Shown: positions 9,795 through 20,879, counted from the first letter of the stretch. The stretch is DNA of 64,000 bases from Rhizobium sp. C4 (GCF_021026315.1 NZ_JAJNCX010000001.1:124001-188000); one strand, 5' to 3'. The notes: a model not told the origin generated them from the letters alone. Numbers and translations: made by a program.

Positions 9795-10958
9795 TTAGGG
9801 ACGGCTGGGGCGTCCGACCAGAAGACTGAGAAGCGCCTCTGCAGCGAGCTCGCCGGAGGGTTTTTCCACATTCATGCGCGACCAGACATCCGCATAGCCC
9901 GCCAGCATGGCCGCGCGTTGCGGCGTGTCGGTCATCAGCCGATCCACCCAGCGAACGGGAGCACCGGGGCGCAGCAGCTCGTTGATATATTCCGGTATCA
10001 CGGGATAGTCGGCAATGAGGTTCGGGAGTGCCGCGGTCCAGACCTTGATGCGGCTTGCCAGAAACTTGATGATCGGATCGGTCCGATAGATCGACACGGC
10101 AGGAACGCCCGCCATGGCGAGTTCGAGGATGACGGTTCCTGACGCCGCAATCGCCGCATCGGCCTTGGCAAAGGCTTCCCATTTGAATGCATCGCCGGTG
10201 GCGCATTCGGGTTGAACGGTCCAGGTGGAAATCTTTTGCCGGATAAAGGCCTCCTGTCTTGCCACGGCGGGCAGAAGGAACCTGGCATCCGGGTGTCGCG
10301 CCTTGATCTCGCTGACGGCCTCGCCCATCACATCGGTGAGACGCTTGATCTCCGAGCTGCGCGATCCGGGGAGCAACAGGATCGTGGGAGCAGCCGCCGG
10401 CTCGCGGGCCTGGCGTGCTGCACGAACCCGCAGGATATCAGGATCCGCTGCCAGCCTGTGCCCGACATAGATGGTCTTGGGTCCCCCGAGCCGCTGCATG
10501 ACGACCGGCTCGAACGGCAGGACGGCCAGAACCAGATCGACATAGTCCAGCATCGCCTGCGCGCGATATTCCTTCCACGCCCAGACGCTGGGGCAGACAT
10601 ACTGAATGACCGGCAGATCAGGCAGAGCCTTGCGCACGCGCCTGGCGACACGGTGCGTGAAATCGGGACTGTCGATGATGAGAAGCGCATCCGGACGCGC
10701 GGCGATGATTGCCTCCGCCGTCTGGCGGATGCGGCGGATCAGCGAGGGCAGCTTGGCGAGCACATCGGCAATGCCCATCACCGAGAGTTCGGAAAAATCG
10801 AACAGGGATTTCAGCCCCTCGCCCTGCAGACGGTCGCCACCGACGCCGATGAGCTCCACGTCGCGGCCCGAGCGCCGGAGCGCTGCAACCAGATCGCCAC
10901 CGAGAATGTCACCGGAGACTTCGCCAGCAATGACGGCAAGCTTCAGCGTGCGCATCAT
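9795..10958 (-). CDS. lpxB: Lipid-A-disaccharide synthase
   Basis: A 387-residue glycosyltransferase (family GT19) that joins UDP-2,3-diacylglucosamine to lipid X to form the disaccharide of lipid A at the inner face of the inner membrane. Seen in the sequence: the N-terminal AGEVSGDILGG motif at about residues 10-20 and the PSVWAWKEYR segment near residue 145. It is the last gene of the lpx run; its start overlaps the stop of lpxI by 4 bases (ATGA), which implies translational coupling. No clear terminator follows in the next 260 bases. Confidence 0.96.
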   Translation of the reverse strand: MMRTLKLAVIAGEVSGDILGGDLVAALRRSGRDVELIGVGGDRLQGEGLKSLFDFSELSVMGIADVLAKLPSLIRRIRQTAEAIIAARPDALLIIDSPDFTHRVARRVRKALPDLPVIQYVCPSVWAWKEYRAQAMLDYVDLVLAVLPFEPVVMQRLGGPKTIYVGHRLAADPDILRVRAARQAREPAAAPTILLLPGSRSSEIKRLTDVMGEAVSEIKARHPDARFLLPAVARQEAFIRQKISTWTVQPECATGDAFKWEAFAKADAAIAASGTVILELAMAGVPAVSIYRTDPIIKFLASRIKVWTAALPNLIADYPVIPEYINELLRPGAPVRWVDRLMTDTPQRAAMLAGYADVWSRMNVEKPSGELAAEALLSLLVGRPSRP

Positions 10959-11830
10959 CGAACCTCCGGTCTGGCGATCTCGACGCCATGAACGAACATG
11001 CCGGCTGCATCCGCCGCACGGGCAAGTTCGGTGCGATCGAGTATGAGGGCGCGTCCAGCCTCGCCGACAATGCCGGAAAGGCCTGCAAGCCGGGCATTTT
11101 CCAGTGTCACGAGGCCAAGCGCCGGCAGGTCGGCGCGCTCATCCTGCTGCGGCTTGGCGAGCTTGACGAGGACGCCCTTGCGTCGGCGCGAGATCCGGCC
11201 GTTGGCACGCATTTCGGCAACACGGGCCAGCATTGCGTCGGTGCCCTCTGGCCCCTCCAGCGCCACCACGCGCCCGCCCACCGCGACCGCCCCCTGCCCG
11301 ATATCGAGCCGGCCGAGCTGCAGAGCTGCATCGATGGCAACCCGGATATCGTCTTCAGCCTCGGTGTCAGGCCTCAGGGCTCCGACGGGGCCGGCACTCG
11401 CCAGCAGGTCCGGCGCGATTTCGTGCGCCCCGATGACCTTGCATCCCAGCGCCTCCAGCAATCCGATGACCATTTCCAGCACGGCGTTGTCGCCACCGCG
11501 GCGCAGCGTCTTGAGGACAAAGGGAACCTGCGCCAGGAAGCCGAGCGTCGGGCGGATCTGCCGCCACTCGGGACGCCGCCGCACGGAGCCGGACAAAACG
11601 ACACGGGAAATCGAATAGCGCTGGAAATGCCGCCGCATCCCGGAGAAATCGCCGACGGAGGCGTGCTCGACATCAAAGCCGCGCCACTCCGGCGCAGGCT
11701 CGTCAAGCAACTGGATGATCAGAGGGTTCTCGCCGTTGCGCCGCGCCGCATCCGCCAGGTAATGCGGAAGCAGGCCACCACCGGCGATGATCGCCAACCT
11801 GCCGGACGCTGCACCATCGCCGGCCAGCAT
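10955..11830 (-). CDS. lpxI: UDP-2,3-diacylglucosamine pyrophosphatase LpxI
   Basis: A 291-residue member of the LpxI (DUF1009) family, which cleaves UDP-2,3-diacylglucosamine to lipid X and UMP. It is the alphaproteobacterial replacement for LpxH. The N-terminus reads LAIIAGGGLLPHYLADAARR, and the C-terminal domain carries the family's conserved GVLVKLAKPQQDERADLPALG segment. It lies between lpxA and lpxB, which fits its step in the Raetz pathway, and it is translationally coupled to lpxB. Confidence 0.94.
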   Translation of the reverse strand: MLAGDGAASGRLAIIAGGGLLPHYLADAARRNGENPLIIQLLDEPAPEWRGFDVEHASVGDFSGMRRHFQRYSISRVVLSGSVRRRPEWRQIRPTLGFLAQVPFVLKTLRRGGDNAVLEMVIGLLEALGCKVIGAHEIAPDLLASAGPVGALRPDTEAEDDIRVAIDAALQLGRLDIGQGAVAVGGRVVALEGPEGTDAMLARVAEMRANGRISRRRKGVLVKLAKPQQDERADLPALGLVTLENARLAGLSGIVGEAGRALILDRTELARAADAAGMFVHGVEIARPEVR

Positions 11831-11836
11831 GGCGTC

Positions 11837-12655
11837 TCAACCCTTGCGGCGGCGGGCAGGCGTCGACAGCGCACGATCGGCGTCGGCCGCGATGAAATCG
11901 AGAATCTCGACGACCTGCGGGCAATCCTCGTATTCGCTGCGGATCGCTGCCGCCTTGTCGCGGACAGAGCCCTCGCCTTCGAAAATGGCCTTGTAGGCGT
12001 GACGGACGCGATGGATCACGGCGCGGTCGATGCCCGAACGGCTCATGCCGACGACATTCAGGCCTTCGAGCAGGCCGGGATTGCCATTGAGAATGCCATA
12101 GGGGATCACGTCATAGGCGACGGCCGAGAGGCCGCCGATGAAGGCATTGCGTCCGATACGGGTAAACTGGTGGACTGCGGCGCCGCCACCGATGATCGCG
12201 TGATCACCAACCATCACATGGCCCGCCAGAAGCACGTTGTTGGACATGATCACATGGTTGCCGACGCGGCAATCATGCGCGACATGCGAATAGGCCAGAA
12301 ACAGGCAATTGTCGCCGACCACCGTACGTCCGCCGTGCTCCACCGTGCCGGTGTTCATCGTGACACCTTCGCGGATGGTGCAGTTGCGACCGATCTCGAG
12401 GGTCGTGTCGACGGCGCTGTGCTTGGCACTCTGGGAATCGCCACCAATCACGGCAGACTGGAAGATGCGCGTGCCTTCACCCACGGTCGTACGGCCAATG
12501 ACGACGGCATGGCTGACCAGCTCGACATTGTCACCGAGAATGACCTTGGGACCGACATGACAGAAGGGCCCGATGACAACGCCTTCGCCAATCTCGGCGC
12601 CTTCGTCGACGACCGACATCGGGTGAACCCGGGCGCTGCCTGCGATCTTGCTCAT
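11837..12655 (-). CDS. lpxA: UDP-N-acetylglucosamine O-acyltransferase
   Basis: A 272-residue left-handed beta-helix acyltransferase catalysing the first step of lipid A synthesis, transfer of a 3-hydroxyacyl chain from ACP to UDP-GlcNAc. Hexapeptide repeats run from about residue 10 to 190, and the catalytic histidine is in the segment [12 protein letters not shown]. It is separated from fabZ by 2 bases and from lpxI by 6, within the envelope operon. Confidence 0.96.
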   Translation of the reverse strand: MSKIAGSARVHPMSVVDEGAEIGEGVVIGPFCHVGPKVILGDNVELVSHAVVIGRTTVGEGTRIFQSAVIGGDSQSAKHSAVDTTLEIGRNCTIREGVTMNTGTVEHGGRTVVGDNCLFLAYSHVAHDCRVGNHVIMSNNVLLAGHVMVGDHAIIGGGAAVHQFTRIGRNAFIGGLSAVAYDVIPYGILNGNPGLLEGLNVVGMSRSGIDRAVIHRVRHAYKAIFEGEGSVRDKAAAIRSEYEDCPQVVEILDFIAADADRALSTPARRRKG

Positions 12656-12657
12656 TA

Positions 12658-13119
12658 TCAGTCCTTGTTATGCAGCATGGCGCCGATGTCAGCCTCGGCC
12701 ACGAGCTGGCCGTCGACCTTGGCGTCGCAGTGGAACTTCCAGATGTTGCCACGCTGTTTCTGCTTGGTCACATGATACTCGACGCGGTCACCGGGGCGAA
12801 CCGGCTTGCGGAAGCGCGCGTTGTCGATCGTCATGAAATAGACGAGCTTCGGGCCAGCGCCCTGCATGCGGGCGCAGATGGCGCCAGCAGTCTGCGCCAT
12901 GCCTTCGACGAGCAATACGCCCGGCATGATCGGCTCACCGGGGAAGTGCCCCATGAACTGCGGCTCGTTCACCGTCACGTTCTTGATGCCGATCGCGGAA
13001 TTGTCGCCGTCGATCTCGATGATCTTGTCGACAAGAAGAAAAGGATAGCGATGCGGAAGCAGAGCCATGAGCTCCTGAATTTCCGCCGTTGCCAATTGCG
13101 ATTTCACGTCTTCGCTCAT
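12658..13119 (-). CDS. fabZ: 3-hydroxyacyl-ACP dehydratase FabZ
   Basis: A 153-residue hotdog-fold dehydratase of fatty-acid elongation. It shows [14 protein letters not shown] (residues about 20-33) with the catalytic histidine region [12 protein letters not shown], and the glutamate partner in the following LLVEGMAQT helix. Its position between lpxD and lpxA links fatty-acid and lipid A synthesis, which compete for 3-hydroxyacyl-ACP. It overlaps the lpxD stop by 4 bases. Confidence 0.97.
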   Translation of the reverse strand: MSEDVKSQLATAEIQELMALLPHRYPFLLVDKIIEIDGDNSAIGIKNVTVNEPQFMGHFPGEPIMPGVLLVEGMAQTAGAICARMQGAGPKLVYFMTIDNARFRKPVRPGDRVEYHVTKQKQRGNIWKFHCDAKVDGQLVAEADIGAMLHNKD

Positions 13120-14174
13120 GCGCTCTCTCCGCCTTTTGCCTTTCGCCCGCCGGACCTCGCCGCGCGCTCGGCGATTTCGCGGAAAAACTCCTTGATGGGA
13201 CGCGCTGGCTGACCAGCCACCTTTTCGCCGGGCGGCACGTCGCTCATGACGCCGCTGAGTGCTGCAATCTGCGCACCATCGCCGATCGTGATGTGTCCGT
13301 TGATGCCAGCCGCACCACCGATCTGCACGCCGTTGCCAATCTTGGCGCTTCCGGCGATGCCAACCTTGCTGACCAGCGCGCAGTGGCGACCGATGCGGAC
13401 GTTATGTCCGATCTGCACCTGATTGTCGATCTTGGTCCCTTCACCAATGACGGTGTCGTCCATGGTGCCGCGATCGATCGTCGTCTCGGCGCCGATTTCG
13501 ACGTGGTCCTGGATGATGACGCGGCCGATCTGGACGATCTTGATCATGCCGGTCGGACCCGGCGCATAGCCGAAGCCATCCTGGCCGATGCGGGCACCGT
13601 TGTGGATGATGACGTTGTTGCCGATGAGCGCGCACAGAATGCTGGCGCCGCCTGCAATCGTGCAGTCGCGACCGATCTTCACGCCATTGCCAATCAGCGC
13701 GCCAGGACCGATGCGGGTCCCGGAGCCAATGGCAACATGTGCACCGACGACCGCATGAGGCTCGACGGTGACGCCCGGCTCGAGACTGGCGGTCGGATGA
13801 ACGACGGCGAGCGGCGACACGCCCTCGCCCTGCGCAATCGTCTCGGGACGAACGGCAGACGGGTGCAGGATCTGGCCGGCGAGCGCGAAGGCCGCATGCG
13901 CGTTCTTCGCCACCAGTGCCGGAACATGATCGGGCACCAGCGAGACAAGCGCTTCGTCACAGATGATCGCGGAGGCCTTGCAGGTCTCCAGCTCACTCTT
14001 GTTCTTGCGTGAAAGCATGTAGCAAATGTCGCCGTCGACCGCGCGGTATACCGGCGCGACCGATCGGATCAGCACATCTGCGTGTTCAGGCTTGTTAAGC
14101 GAAGCGCCAAGGCGCTCCGCAAGCTTCCCCAGCGCCACACCTTCGTGACGCGGGAAAAACATATCTCTTTCCAT
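13116..14174 (-). CDS. lpxD: UDP-3-O-acylglucosamine N-acyltransferase
   Basis: A 352-residue trimeric beta-helix enzyme, the third step of lipid A synthesis. The N-terminal uridine-binding domain (1-110) is followed by hexapeptide repeats, and the acyl-acceptor loop carries [11 protein letters not shown] near residue 200. The C-terminal helix ends in a basic stretch. It lies 51 bases after bamA; no skp gene is present between them, unlike enterobacteria. Confidence 0.96.
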   Translation of the reverse strand: MERDMFFPRHEGVALGKLAERLGASLNKPEHADVLIRSVAPVYRAVDGDICYMLSRKNKSELETCKASAIICDEALVSLVPDHVPALVAKNAHAAFALAGQILHPSAVRPETIAQGEGVSPLAVVHPTASLEPGVTVEPHAVVGAHVAIGSGTRIGPGALIGNGVKIGRDCTIAGGASILCALIGNNVIIHNGARIGQDGFGYAPGPTGMIKIVQIGRVIIQDHVEIGAETTIDRGTMDDTVIGEGTKIDNQVQIGHNVRIGRHCALVSKVGIAGSAKIGNGVQIGGAAGINGHITIGDGAQIAALSGVMSDVPPGEKVAGQPARPIKEFFREIAERAARSGGRKAKGGESA

Positions 14175-14225
14175 AGGCCAAGCCCCAGAACGGATAACCG
14201 TGTTTCGTGTTCCGGACAGGCTTTA

Positions 14226-16541
14226 TCAGAAATTCGTCTGGATGCCGAACTTGATTCTTTCGACCTGGTCGAAAGACTGCTTCTTGACCGGGAAAGCGTA
14301 GTCCACGCGCAGCGGACCGAACGGCGAAGCCCAGATCACGCTGGCACCGACGGATGCACGCCAGGACTGGCTGATGCCGACAGCCGACTGGCCACCAAGA
14401 TCGACCGAGTTGCCGAACAGCGTCGCCGCATCGGCGAAGACCGCACCGCGCAGACCGTAGTCTTCCGGAATGCCCGGCATCGGGAACGTCGCTTCAGCCG
14501 AAGCCGTGAAGTAGTTCAGGCCGCCCAGAACGTCGCCGTTTGCCATGCGCGGACCGATACCGGTCGACGAGAAGCCACGGATTTCGTTGGAGCCGATCTT
14601 GAACTGGTCGAATACCAGCGCGCCGCCCTTGAGCGAGCGCATGACACCGCCACCCACGCTCAACGAACCGATGATGTCGGCTTCGTCGGACAGCGTGTGG
14701 TAATAGCGAACCTTGCCGCTCAGCTTGTAGTAACGCGAGTCACCGCCGAGGCCTGCAACTTCCTGCGTGATGTTGCCGACGAAGCCTTCATGCGGAGCCT
14801 TCTGGTCATCCAGGGAGTTGTAGGACAGCGTGGTGGCGATCGACGAACGATACCACGGGCTGTTGGCAACAACATTCTGGTACGGAGCGGAAAGCGCTGC
14901 CGTGTTGCTGCTCTTGTAGTTGATCTTCGCGAAAGCGTAAGTCGCCGAAGCGGTCAGCTCATCGGTGATCGGTGCCGACATGCGAAGGTTGAAGCCTTCG
15001 GTGTCGAACGTGTAGTTCGACTGGCTCGAGTCCGTCGTCTTGTAGATGTCGAAGCCGGCTGCGAGACGGTAGCCGAGGAAATAAGGCTCCGTGAACGACA
15101 GCGAGTAGTTGCGGGTCTTGAGACCGCCGCTGGCAGCAACGCGGATGTACTGACCGCGACCGAGGAAGTTCTTGTCTTCGATCGAAGCTTCGAGAACGAA
15201 GCCTTCGCCGCCAGTCACGTAACCTGCGCCGATACCGAACGAAGCGGACGGCTGATCCTGCACGTCAACGATGATGACAACACGGTCAGGCGAGCTGCCC
15301 GGAGCGGTCGAGATGTTGACGGCGGAGAAGTAGCCGAGCTTTTCGAGACGGCGCTTGGCTTCCAGGATGGCTTCCTGGTTGAACGCATCGCCTTCGGCCA
15401 GATCGAATTCGCGACGGATAACGTAGTCGCGCGTGATCGTGTTGCCGCGGATTTCGATGCGCTCGACATAGGCGCGCTCGCCCTGATCAACCAGGTAATC
15501 CACAGAAATCGTGTTGCTGCCAACTTCGCGGTTGCCGCGCGGGGTGACGCGGGCAAACGGATAACCGGCAGAGGCAACACGCTTGGAAATGGCGGAAACC
15601 GACTTTTCGATATCGCGCGCCTTGTAGGTGTCGCCCGAACGGCTGACAACCAGCGACTTCAGATCGTCACCATTGACGCCCGGAACCGTCGACTGAACGT
15701 TGACGTTACCGATCTTGTACTGCTCGCCTTCATCAACCGTGAGGGTGATCGTGTACTCGTTCGTCTGCTCGTTGAGCTGGACGTCGTCCGAAACGATACG
15801 GAAGTCGGCATAGCCGTGGTTATAGTAGAACTGACGCAGCGCGTCTTCGTCCGCCTTCATCTTGGCCGGATCATAGATGTCCTGACGCGTGATGAAGGAC
15901 AGGATGCCCGATTCCTTCGTGGCGAGAACGCTGTGCAGGCGGGTATCGCCAAACGCGCGGTTGCCGACGAAGTTGATGTGGGAAATCTTCGTGCGCTCGC
16001 CTTCATTGATGTCGAAGGCAAGGTTCACGCGGCCACTGCCGACATTGTATGTCTGGGTCGTGACCGTGACGTCCGAGCGACCGATCGCGGCATAGGCCTT
16101 CTTGATGGCTGCGATATCGCTATCGATCATCGCCTGGCTGTACGGCCCGAGCGGACGCGACTGCACGGCCGCAGCCAGCTTCTCGTCCTTGAGCTTCTTG
16201 TTGCCGTTGAACACGACGGCGTTGAGGAGCTGGTTCTCGTTCACGCTGACAACAAGCGTCCCACCGGACACGTTGATGCGGACATCCGAGAAGAAGCCGG
16301 TCGAATAAAGACGCTTAACGGACGCGTCGATATCGGACGGGCTGAAATCCTTGCCAGGCTGGATCGTCAAATTGTCTTTGACTGTCTGTGCACCGACGCG
16401 GTTTGCCCCACGAACCTCGACACGGCGGATGACCGCTGCAGCTGCATCATCGGGCAGAGATACTATGACGCCCGCACCCGCAACGCCGGCAGACAACGCA
16501 ACTGCCGATACAGCGTTCAAAAATCTTGAACCAGCCTTCAT
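14226..16541 (-). CDS. bamA: Outer membrane protein assembly factor BamA
   Basis: A 771-residue Omp85-family protein that inserts beta-barrel proteins into the outer membrane. A signal peptide (MKAGSRFLNAVSAVALSAGV and following hydrophobic residues) precedes five POTRA domains (about 35-420) and a C-terminal 16-strand barrel. The VRGRAF-type lid motif is represented by NEIRGFSSTGIGPR near residue 650, and the final residues FGIQTNF end with the aromatic expected of outer-membrane barrels. It is downstream of rseP with a 189-base gap that could hold an internal promoter. Confidence 0.96.
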   Translation of the reverse strand: MKAGSRFLNAVSAVALSAGVAGAGVIVSLPDDAAAAVIRRVEVRGANRVGAQTVKDNLTIQPGKDFSPSDIDASVKRLYSTGFFSDVRINVSGGTLVVSVNENQLLNAVVFNGNKKLKDEKLAAAVQSRPLGPYSQAMIDSDIAAIKKAYAAIGRSDVTVTTQTYNVGSGRVNLAFDINEGERTKISHINFVGNRAFGDTRLHSVLATKESGILSFITRQDIYDPAKMKADEDALRQFYYNHGYADFRIVSDDVQLNEQTNEYTITLTVDEGEQYKIGNVNVQSTVPGVNGDDLKSLVVSRSGDTYKARDIEKSVSAISKRVASAGYPFARVTPRGNREVGSNTISVDYLVDQGERAYVERIEIRGNTITRDYVIRREFDLAEGDAFNQEAILEAKRRLEKLGYFSAVNISTAPGSSPDRVVIIVDVQDQPSASFGIGAGYVTGGEGFVLEASIEDKNFLGRGQYIRVAASGGLKTRNYSLSFTEPYFLGYRLAAGFDIYKTTDSSQSNYTFDTEGFNLRMSAPITDELTASATYAFAKINYKSSNTAALSAPYQNVVANSPWYRSSIATTLSYNSLDDQKAPHEGFVGNITQEVAGLGGDSRYYKLSGKVRYYHTLSDEADIIGSLSVGGGVMRSLKGGALVFDQFKIGSNEIRGFSSTGIGPRMANGDVLGGLNYFTASAEATFPMPGIPEDYGLRGAVFADAATLFGNSVDLGGQSAVGISQSWRASVGASVIWASPFGPLRVDYAFPVKKQSFDQVERIKFGIQTNF

Positions 16542-16603
16542 TTCAAACTTTACCTTTTTTACCTTGGCCGTAGACAGCCCAAAGAACGACTCCGGTCATG
16601 CTT

Positions 16604-16617
16604 GCCGTTTTAACGGC
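16604..16617. promoter_or_regulatory. 14-bp palindrome between rseP and bamA
   Basis: GCCGTT-TT-AACGGC lies 63-76 bases upstream of the bamA start. It could be a small leader hairpin or an operator. It has no T-run long enough for a confident terminator call. Confidence 0.35.
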
Positions 16618-16730
16618 TTTTGCCATACAAGCAAGGCCGGAGGTTAAATTCTGTTTACTTCAATTCAAAGCGTGGCTCAATCGACACGCCTCGCTTCAAA
16701 CAGGGTAAACAAACCATTTCCAAAACAAAA

Positions 16731-17864
16731 TCAGCTGACAAGCCGGGCGATGTCATTCCAGGTGGCGAACACCATGAGAGACAGAACCATAGCAAGACCG
16801 ATCCGGAACGCAATCTCTTGCGCGGCGGGTCCCACCGGCCGTCCCCTCACGGCTTCGATTGCATAGAACAGAAGATGGCCGCCATCAAGCACCGGAACCG
16901 GCATCAGGTTCAAAAGTCCGATTGAAACGGAAAGCACCGCTGCAAGCTGGAGGAGAGCCGCAATTCCGAGGGACGCCATTTCACCCGAAGCCTGCGCGAT
17001 ACGGATCGGCCCACCGAGCTGATCAGCCTTCATCCGTCCGGCAATCATGTTGGAAATGTAGTCATACGTTCCCGTCACGACATGCCAGCTCTGCAGGGCG
17101 CCCTCGCCCACGGCCTGGATCGGGTTCAACGTCTCGACTCGGAAGTTGCCGGACTGCGCATTGCTCATGATGCCGATGATGCCGACTTCGATCTTGTTGC
17201 CGAAATTGTCGGGAATTTCGGTGGAAACCGGCGTGACGAACAGATCGATGGTCTGACCCGCACGCTCGACCTTGGCGTCGATGCGGATGCCCGGGCGCAT
17301 GCTGACATAGCGCTGCAGGTCGGTGAAGGTCGCAACCGCGTTGCCGTCGACCGAGACGATACGGTCGCCAGGCTTGAAGCCGGCCTGTTCGGCGGCGCTG
17401 CCGGCCTTTACTTCCGAAACGACGGGGTCACTGACCGGCTTGCCGTAGATCGAGAAGATCACCGCGAAGATGGCGATGGCGAGGATGAAGTTGGCAATCG
17501 GGCCGGCGGCCACGGTGACCGCACGTTTCCACAGCTTTGCACCGGTGAAGGTCTGCGCGCGCTCGGCGTCGCTCAGCTTTTCCAGCGTTTCGAAATCGGG
17601 ACGGCTGGAGGCATCGTCATCGCCGTAGAACCGGACATAGCCGCCGAGCGGGATGATCGAGATTTTCCAGCGCGTGCCGTGGCTGTCGGTCCAGCCGACC
17701 AGTTCCGGGCCGAAGCCGATCGAAAAGGCCAGGATCCGGATGCCGGACCAGCGTCCGGCCAGATAGTGCCCCATCTCGTGCACGAAAACGAGCAACGAGA
17801 GAACGAGGATGAACGGCACGATGTAGCCGCCCATGAATCCGGCCACTGTTTCAACCGCGTGCAT
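16731..17864 (-). CDS. rseP: Site-2 metalloprotease RseP (MmpA)
   Basis: A 377-residue intramembrane zinc protease. The metal site HEMGH is in the first membrane helix (about residues 30-34), and the second metal-binding motif, NLMPVPVLDGGH, is near residue 320. A single PDZ domain (about 130-200) lies between; E. coli RseP has two. It cleaves anti-sigma factors within the membrane; in Caulobacter the orthologue MmpA acts on PodJ. It lies between cdsA and bamA, the usual place. Confidence 0.95.
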   Translation of the reverse strand: MHAVETVAGFMGGYIVPFILVLSLLVFVHEMGHYLAGRWSGIRILAFSIGFGPELVGWTDSHGTRWKISIIPLGGYVRFYGDDDASSRPDFETLEKLSDAERAQTFTGAKLWKRAVTVAAGPIANFILAIAIFAVIFSIYGKPVSDPVVSEVKAGSAAEQAGFKPGDRIVSVDGNAVATFTDLQRYVSMRPGIRIDAKVERAGQTIDLFVTPVSTEIPDNFGNKIEVGIIGIMSNAQSGNFRVETLNPIQAVGEGALQSWHVVTGTYDYISNMIAGRMKADQLGGPIRIAQASGEMASLGIAALLQLAAVLSVSIGLLNLMPVPVLDGGHLLFYAIEAVRGRPVGPAAQEIAFRIGLAMVLSLMVFATWNDIARLVS

Positions 17865-17912
17865 CGGAAATCCTCCAGGTCGAAAAGCCCGCCTGATCGC
17901 GGCTTCCGGACA

Positions 17913-18746
17913 TCATTGCGAAACTGCGCCCAATATAAAGGTTCCCACACCGTGATTCCAAGATGAGAGAAGCATTTTGAGGATGAAGGCGCAGGAACAG
18001 GCGAAAACGAGGCCGTCTATGCGATCCATCACGCCGCCATGGCCGGGGATCAGATGGCTCGAATCCTTGACCTTGTAGCGGCGCTTCATGAACGATTCGA
18101 AGAGATCGCCGATCTGGCTGAAGACCGACAGGACAAGCGCGAGCCCGACGATCCAGAGCGAAACATGCTTCATGTAGGACAGCACGACCAGCGAACCGCA
18201 GATCATGGCCGCGACCGCACCGCCGATGGCGCCAGACCAGGTCTTGCCCGGCGAAATGGACGGCGCCAGTTTCTTGCCGCCGATCGCGCGTCCGGTGAAG
18301 TAGGCCGCGATGTCCGTTCCCCAGACAACGGCAAAGATGAAGATCATGGCGATGAAGCCGGTGAAGTCGTCGCCACGGATTTCGGCCAGCGATACGCCGG
18401 TCAGGCCCGCATAGACGATACCGGCCGGGTTCCAGCGATTCTTCGCGCGGATCAGAGCGTAGACGAAAAGCAGCGCAACACCGCCCCAGATATATTCGTT
18501 CCAGGCCTCGGTGCCCAGCTCGACAAGCACGTCGAAGCCGACCAGCGCGATCGCGCCCCACCCGACCCAGTAAGCCTCCGGGTCAAGGCGCTGCGCATCG
18601 GTGATCTTCGTCCATTCGTAATAGACCAGAAGCGCAATGACGACGGCCAGAACCGCAAAATAGACGCCACCCATCCAGGTCGCGGCCAGAACGATGATGG
18701 CGAGAACGATGGCAGAGAGGATCCGGAGCCGCAGTTCCTCGCTCAT
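17913..18746 (-). CDS. cdsA: Phosphatidate cytidylyltransferase
   Basis: A 277-residue membrane enzyme making CDP-diacylglycerol from phosphatidic acid and CTP, the branch point of phospholipid synthesis. It has about seven to eight helices; the signature region [12 protein letters not shown] is near residue 145, and the C-terminal acidic segment [11 protein letters not shown] near residue 240. Its start overlaps the uppS stop by 4 bases. No dxr gene follows, unlike the E. coli cluster. Confidence 0.95.
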   Translation of the reverse strand: MSEELRLRILSAIVLAIIVLAATWMGGVYFAVLAVVIALLVYYEWTKITDAQRLDPEAYWVGWGAIALVGFDVLVELGTEAWNEYIWGGVALLFVYALIRAKNRWNPAGIVYAGLTGVSLAEIRGDDFTGFIAMIFIFAVVWGTDIAAYFTGRAIGGKKLAPSISPGKTWSGAIGGAVAAMICGSLVVLSYMKHVSLWIVGLALVLSVFSQIGDLFESFMKRRYKVKDSSHLIPGHGGVMDRIDGLVFACSCAFILKMLLSSWNHGVGTFILGAVSQ

Positions 18747-19489
18747 GGTGAGCCGACGGCTTTCTCCGCACTCTCCACACCGCCGAAGCGGCGATCGCGA
18801 GCGGCAAAGGTCTCAAGGGCCCTGCGGAAGACGCTTCTGTCGAAATCCGGCCAGAGCTCCGGCACGAAGACGAGCTCGCTATAGGCGGCCTGCCAGAGCA
18901 GGAAGTTCGACAGCCGTTCTTCGCCGCTGGTACGGATGATCACATCGGGATCCGGCATATCGGCGGTATCGAGCCGGTCGTTGAGCATCTCTGCCGAAAT
19001 ATCCTCGGGATCGATCTTTCCGGCAGCGACGTCCTGTGCAATCCGCCGGCAGGCGCGCGCAATCTCGTCACGGGCGCCGTAGTTGAAGGCGATGACGAGA
19101 ACCAGGCCCTTGTTGGCCTTCGTCGTTTCCTCGGCCTCGAGCAGCAACTGCAGGATATCGCCTGACAGGCGCTCGCGCTCGCCAATGACACGAATCCGTA
19201 CATCGGCGGCATGAAGCTCTGCCAGATCGCGCTTGATGAAGAGCTTGAGCAGCCCCATCAGGTCGCTCACCTCATCGGCAGGCCTGCGCCAGTTTTCCGA
19301 CGAGAAGGCATAGAGCGTGAGGTAGGAAATGCCGAAATGGCGGGCGGACTTCACCGCCTCGCGCACGGCTTCCACACCCTTGCGGTGACCGAAACCGCGA
19401 GGCATGCCTCTTGCCTTGGCCCAACGGCCGTTGCCATCCATGATGATGGCGACATGCCTGGGAACCCCTGCCTGCCCCGCGTTATCCAT
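18743..19489 (-). CDS. uppS: Isoprenyl (undecaprenyl) diphosphate synthase
   Basis: A 248-residue cis-prenyltransferase that builds the undecaprenyl carrier for peptidoglycan and LPS. The active-site motif [13 protein letters not shown] lies about residues 16-28, with the catalytic aspartate in it, and the [17 protein letters not shown] segment near residue 190 is also diagnostic. The ATG at 19489 is preferred; an in-frame TTG at 19525 would add 12 residues. Overlap with cdsA indicates coupling. Confidence 0.94.
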   Translation of the reverse strand: MDNAGQAGVPRHVAIIMDGNGRWAKARGMPRGFGHRKGVEAVREAVKSARHFGISYLTLYAFSSENWRRPADEVSDLMGLLKLFIKRDLAELHAADVRIRVIGERERLSGDILQLLLEAEETTKANKGLVLVIAFNYGARDEIARACRRIAQDVAAGKIDPEDISAEMLNDRLDTADMPDPDVIIRTSGEERLSNFLLWQAAYSELVFVPELWPDFDRSVFRRALETFAARDRRFGGVESAEKAVGSP

Positions 19490-19534
19490 CGCCCCGTCCA
19501 AATTCGAGCGCCCCCAAAAGCCCAAGGAAAAACC

Positions 19535-20095
19535 TCAGACCTGCATGATTTCCTTTTCCTTATCGACCAGAGCCTTGTCGATCTCGACGATCGTGTCATC
19601 GGTCATCTTCTGGATCTTTTCGGAAAGGACACGGCTTTCATCCTGGCCGATATCGCCATCCTTTTCAGCCTTCTTCAAGGCATCCATGCCGTCGCGGCGC
19701 ACATGACGCGCGGCAACCTTGCCCTTTTCAGCATATTCATGCGCGAGCTTGACCAGCGACTTGCGGCGCTCTTCGTTGAGCTCCGGCAGCGGAATGCGCA
19801 GGTTCTGGCCGTCGACGATCGGATTGAGGCCCAGATTGGACTCGCGGATGCCGCGATCGACCGCGCTGACCATCTGCTTGTCCCAGATCGATACGCCCAG
19901 CATGCGCGGCTCGGGAACCGTAATGTTGGCAACCTGGTTCAGCGGCACGCGCGAACCATAGGCTTCCACCATCACCGTATCGAGGAGGTTTGCGGACGCG
20001 CGTCCGGTTCTCAGCGATGCAATATCGCTCTTGAACGCCGTTACGGCGCCATCCATCCTGCGCTTGATATCGTTGAGATCGGCACCACCTGCCAT
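19535..20095 (-). CDS. frr: Ribosome recycling factor
   Basis: A 186-residue factor that, with EF-G, splits post-termination ribosomes. The characteristic [20 protein letters not shown] start and SLRTGRAS segment form the first helix of the L-shaped molecule; the C-terminal part is a long three-helix bundle. The ATG at 20095 is chosen because GGAG lies 9 bases upstream and it gives the usual length; the earlier ATG at 20116 has no ribosome site. It lies downstream of pyrH in the conserved order. Confidence 0.96.
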   Translation of the reverse strand: MAGGADLNDIKRRMDGAVTAFKSDIASLRTGRASANLLDTVMVEAYGSRVPLNQVANITVPEPRMLGVSIWDKQMVSAVDRGIRESNLGLNPIVDGQNLRIPLPELNEERRKSLVKLAHEYAEKGKVAARHVRRDGMDALKKAEKDGDIGQDESRVLSEKIQKMTDDTIVEIDKALVDKEKEIMQV

Positions 20096-20156
20096 GGTCT
20101 TTACTCCATTATTCATGTGACACGAGGGCTCGACACAGAATCGAGCCGTGTCTCCG

Positions 20157-20879
20157 TCAGTTGTCCGTTACGATGGTCCCGCGGCCGCCGCCGGTCAAGA
20201 TTGCCGGGAAGCCACCGCGCTCGTGGATCGAGAAAACGACGATCGGGATCGAGTTTTCCCGCGCCAGTGCAACAGCCGCGACGTCCATGACAGCAAGTCC
20301 CCTATCGAGGACTTCCTTATGCGTCAATCGGTCGAAGCGGGTCGCATCGGGAACCTTTTTGGGATCGGCGGAATAGATGCCGTCGACCTGGGTTCCCTTG
20401 AAAAGGGCCTGCGCACCGATTTCAGCGGCGCGGAGCGCTGCTGCGGAATCGGTGGTGAAATAGGGGTTGCCCGTGCCGCCGGCGAAGATCACGACGCGGC
20501 CGAGCGAGAGATGATAGATGGCAGCACGCTGCGAGAAGCTTTCGCAAATCTCGGGCATGGCAATGGCCGACAGAACGACCGTGTCGATGTCGAGCTTGCG
20601 CAGCGAAGTCGCCAGCGCCAGCGAATTGATCACCGTGCTCAGCATGCCCATATGGTCGCCGGTCACGCGGTCTCCGCCCTTGGAGGCAACCGCCACGCCG
20701 CGGAAGATGTTGCCGCCGCCGACGACGACGCCCACTTCGACTCCCATCTTGCGCGCATCGGCGATATCCGCCGCAATCCGGTCCGCGACAGCAACGTCGA
20801 TCCCGAAGCCCTGATCACCCATCAGAGCTTCGCCAGAGGCCTTGAGGAGAACGCGCTTGTAGAGGGGTGAGGACGACAT
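20157..20879 (-). CDS. pyrH: Uridylate kinase
   Basis: A 240-residue UMP kinase of the amino-acid kinase fold, phosphorylating UMP to UDP. Seen: [12 protein letters not shown] at residues about 9-20, the GGGNIFRG phosphate loop near 60 and [16 protein letters not shown] near 140. The start at 20879 ([10 protein letters not shown]) matches family length; upstream in-frame codons give an unlikely extension. Lies 145 bases after tsf. Confidence 0.96.
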   Translation of the reverse strand: MSSSPLYKRVLLKASGEALMGDQGFGIDVAVADRIAADIADARKMGVEVGVVVGGGNIFRGVAVASKGGDRVTGDHMGMLSTVINSLALATSLRKLDIDTVVLSAIAMPEICESFSQRAAIYHLSLGRVVIFAGGTGNPYFTTDSAAALRAAEIGAQALFKGTQVDGIYSADPKKVPDATRFDRLTHKEVLDRGLAVMDVAAVALARENSIPIVVFSIHERGGFPAILTGGGRGTIVTDN